Assembly (NCBI GenBank): GCA_017504785.1
Contig: JAFVQL010000070.1
Coordinates: forward strand, 1-34,236
Reading direction: 5' to 3'
Source of the DNA: Clostridia bacterium
GTDB lineage: Bacteria > Bacillota > Clostridia > Oscillospirales > CAG-272
DNA: 34,236 bases
Position numbers and translations under genes: made by a program
The notes under the pieces: model-generated
Databases searched by the model: none
Told to the model about the DNA's origin: nothing
Seen by the model: the letters and a program-made list of their open reading frames with translations, nothing else
Shown: positions 32,620 to 34,236 of the stretch, in pieces
Position numbering within the stretch: the stretch's first letter is position 1
Layout: every line of letters starts with the position of its first letter

Positions 32620-32648
32620 ATTATAACTTATAATATAGAAAATTGCAA
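32620..32648 (-). promoter_or_regulatory. promoter of dnaA
   Basis: Minus strand: -35 TTGCAA (32643-32648), 17-base spacer, -10 TATAAT (32620-32625), giving a leader of about 35 bases. The surrounding DNA is extremely A/T-rich but has no DnaA boxes that I can see. Confidence 0.72.
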
Positions 32649-32722
32649 TAATTTTCTGAAAAAAATAATACTCTTATTTACATCGAAATTTTGTACTACG
32701 GGAAAAATAAATTTACAAAAGT

Positions 32723-33088
32723 TTACATTCTTTTTGGACGCGAGCGAAAGAGAAGCGCCGCAAGAAAGGCGAAAAGCAGAGCCGCCGAGATGCCCGCCGC
32801 ACCGGCGGTGAGTCCCCCGGTCAAAATGCCGAGCGCACCCTCCTTCAAAATAGCCTCTCGCACGCCCTTGGCAAGCACCGCCCCGAAGCCGACGAGGGGA
32901 ACGGAAATGCCGCATCCGAAGATCTCCTTCATGGGATCGTAGAGCGTTATCGCTTCAAGAAAAACGCCGAAAACGACCGCACCGACTAAAATTCTCGGCG
33001 GCATAACCGCCGTTTTGTCAATAATTATTTGCACTATTACGCATAAAATACCACCGAGAAGAAAAGCAAGCAAGCTTTTTACGAGCAT
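32723..33088 (-). CDS. spoVAE: stage V sporulation protein AE
   Basis: A 121-residue integral membrane protein of the SpoVA channel, which moves dipicolinic acid into the forespore and releases it at germination. It shows about three to four hydrophobic segments and the family blocks GGILCVIVQIIIDKT, PPRILVGAVVFGVFLEAI, YDPMKEIFGCGISVPLVGFG and GGLTAGAAGISAA. It starts inside the end of spoVAD (10-base overlap), the order found in spoVAC-AD-AE operons. Expression is expected in the forespore under sigma-G, but I could not confirm a promoter. Confidence 0.92.
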   Translation of the reverse strand: MLVKSLLAFLLGGILCVIVQIIIDKTAVMPPRILVGAVVFGVFLEAITLYDPMKEIFGCGISVPLVGFGAVLAKGVREAILKEGALGILTGGLTAGAAGISAALLFAFLAALLFRSRPKRM

Positions 33089-34086
33089 GAGAAACCCTCT
33101 CTTTCAATCAAAACTCCGTGTGCAACGCCGAGAATATTGTGCTTTTGCTGTGTGCTTTGCGGGCTCATCAAAGCCCCCGTGGAGAGAAAAAGAATGCGGG
33201 AAAATTCTCCCTTTTCAAGCGCGGGGAGCAGTCTTGCGGCAAGCACCGATGCCGAGCAGCCGCAGCCCGATGCACCGCTGTGAAAATCCTCGCTCCCTTT
33301 ATCGTATAAAAGAAGGCCGCAGTCGAGGTGCTTTTCCCTTATATCCACGCCGTCTTTTTTTAAGAGAGCAAGGAAAAGCTCGCTTCCCACGCGCCCAAGA
33401 TCCCCCGTCACGATGCGGTCGATCTCCCGAAGAGAAAAGCCGCCGCAAGAAAGATAGGAAAGCACGGTGTCTGCCGCGGCGGGTGCCATGGCTGCGCCCA
33501 TGTTCGTAGAATCCTTGGTTGCGCCGTCGATCAGCTTTCCCGCCGCACCCTCGCGTATCACGGCGCGCCCCTCCCTGCCGAGGATAAATGCCCCTGCGGC
33601 GGTCGCCGTCCAAGAGGCACTCGGCGTGCGCTGGCCGCCGTATTCGAGGGGAAGGCGGAACTGCCTTTCCGCGGCGGCGTTATGCGAGGAGGTCACTGCC
33701 GCACCCATATCCACCGTTCCGTGCGAGATGGCGAGAGAAAGGCAGAGCAGGCTCTCGGCACAGGTCGAGCAAGCACCGTAGAGTCCGAGATAGGGAATGC
33801 CGAAGGAAAAGAGTCCGTTCGCGCTGGCAACGCATTGGTTCTGCAGATCCCCCGCAAAAAGAAGCGAAAGCTCGCCTTTTCGGATATTTCCCTTTTTCAT
33901 GGCGAGAGAGAGGCAGAGCCGCTCCATTTCTCCCTCGGCATCCTCAAAACTTTTCATGCCGAACATGGAGCTTTCATCCAAATGGTCGAAAAAGGGCGCA
34001 AGCGGGCCGCGCGCTTCCTCTCTGCCGCCCACAGAGGCAGCACAAAGAATATGCGGCGGATTTTTAAATGGGATCACGGTTGCCAT
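33079..34086 (-). CDS. spoVAD: stage V sporulation protein AD
   Basis: A 335-residue thiolase-fold protein of the spore inner membrane that binds dipicolinic acid and works with SpoVAC and SpoVAE. Family landmarks are GPLAPFFD, FAGDLQNQ, YGACSTCAES (thiolase-like cysteine region), TSSHNAAAERQFR and CGCSASVLAAR. The length agrees with Bacillus SpoVAD (338). The ATG at 34086 is chosen because homology starts there; the open frame extends 96 bases further upstream through a hydrophobic, non-conserved stretch. The ribosome-binding site is modest (GAGAG). The usual upstream gene spoVAC is not in the window: the 150 bases left of the edge are low-complexity and non-coding. Confidence 0.95.
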   Translation of the reverse strand: MATVIPFKNPPHILCAASVGGREEARGPLAPFFDHLDESSMFGMKSFEDAEGEMERLCLSLAMKKGNIRKGELSLLFAGDLQNQCVASANGLFSFGIPYLGLYGACSTCAESLLCLSLAISHGTVDMGAAVTSSHNAAAERQFRLPLEYGGQRTPSASWTATAAGAFILGREGRAVIREGAAGKLIDGATKDSTNMGAAMAPAAADTVLSYLSCGGFSLREIDRIVTGDLGRVGSELFLALLKKDGVDIREKHLDCGLLLYDKGSEDFHSGASGCGCSASVLAARLLPALEKGEFSRILFLSTGALMSPQSTQQKHNILGVAHGVLIEREGFSCS

Positions 34087-34236
34087 GAAGATCTCTCTTT
34101 CAAAAAATAGTATGTAAGGGGCCTTGCAAGGAAAAGATGAAAGAGAGGATAAAAAAGAAAAAATGGAAAAGGAGAAAAGCAAAATAAAAAAGAAAGAAGG
34201 AAGAAAGAAAAAAGAAAAATGAAAAAAGAAGGATAA
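34087..34236. other. purine-rich low-complexity DNA at the right edge
   Basis: From about 34130 to the end the plus strand is almost only A and G. A 10-bp palindrome CCTTGCAAGG is at about 34122-34131. No gene is seen; the spoVAD promoter should lie here. Confidence 0.5.

Noticed and set aside
32583..32722. Second origin region upstream of dnaA
   Set aside because: The DNA is very A/T-rich but has no DnaA boxes; a good dnaA promoter explains the composition.
34108..34114. Sigma-G -10 element (CATACTA, minus strand) before spoVAD
   Set aside because: The -10 fits, but no matching -35 is present at the right distance, so it is not reported as a promoter.

Overview
The window is the replication-origin neighbourhood of a spore-forming, anaerobic member of the Clostridia. 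The taxonomic call rests on four things: gene order dnaA-dnaN-recF-remB-gyrB-gyrA, spoVAD/spoVAE spore genes, an oxygen/superoxide defence set typical of strict anaerobes (flavodiiron protein, desulfoferrodoxin, rubredoxin), and a BspA-type leucine-rich-repeat lipoprotein common in gut Clostridia. I cannot place it below class from the sequence alone.

Layout, left to right. 1-2.6 kb: a leftward detoxification operon, fprA then desulfoferrodoxin (dfx) then rubredoxin, with a good sigma-A promoter overlapped by a PerR-box-like operator; its distal part has been invaded by short palindromic repeats. 2.8-5.7 kb: a leftward ABC exporter with an N-terminal zinc ribbon, followed by a DUF1854 protein. 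5.9-8.8 kb: a large BspA-like LRR lipoprotein, divergent from alaS (9.0-11.7 kb, rightward, near-perfect promoter). 12.0-12.6 kb: a histidine phosphatase. 12.6-16.2 kb: about 3.5 kb without a convincing gene, low in complexity, holding three perfect parS sites and two NrdR-box-like pairs. 16.2-18.8 kb: parA, parB and a small two-helix membrane protein, rightward; the parA-parB gap carries two tandem-repeat arrays. 19.1-21.9 kb: a Sfp-type phosphopantetheinyl transferase and an RNase J with a long basic N-terminal extension, leftward. 22.3-31.2 kb: the leftward replication cluster (dnaN, recF, remB, gyrB, gyrA), then an unknown lipoprotein and an XRE-type protein with an Ala/Pro/Glu-rich tail. 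30.96-31.2 kb: oriC, with eight DnaA-box-like sites and a DnaA-trio array arranged as in the Bacillus basal unwinding system. 31.2-32.6 kb: dnaA. 32.7-34.1 kb: spoVAE and spoVAD.

How the parts work together. DnaA would load at the boxes between dnaA and dnaN and open the DNA at the trios. DnaN, RecF and gyrase are made from the adjacent leftward genes, which are co-oriented with the leftward fork. ParB would load at the parS cluster 16-17 kb away and act with ParA in origin segregation. alaS and the par genes run against that fork. The usual partners rpmH/rnpA/yidC (next to dnaA) and rsmG (next to parA) are absent here, so the origin region is rearranged relative to Bacillus.

The most interesting signals are in the non-coding DNA: the parS region with a 36-bp perfect palindrome around one parS site, the duplicated NrdR-like box pairs with identical 32-bp geometry, the four 23-bp repeats abutting the parB ribosome-binding site, and a repeat that supplies the stop codon of desulfoferrodoxin. 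On the protein side, GyrA has Ala and Gln at the two main quinolone-determining positions.
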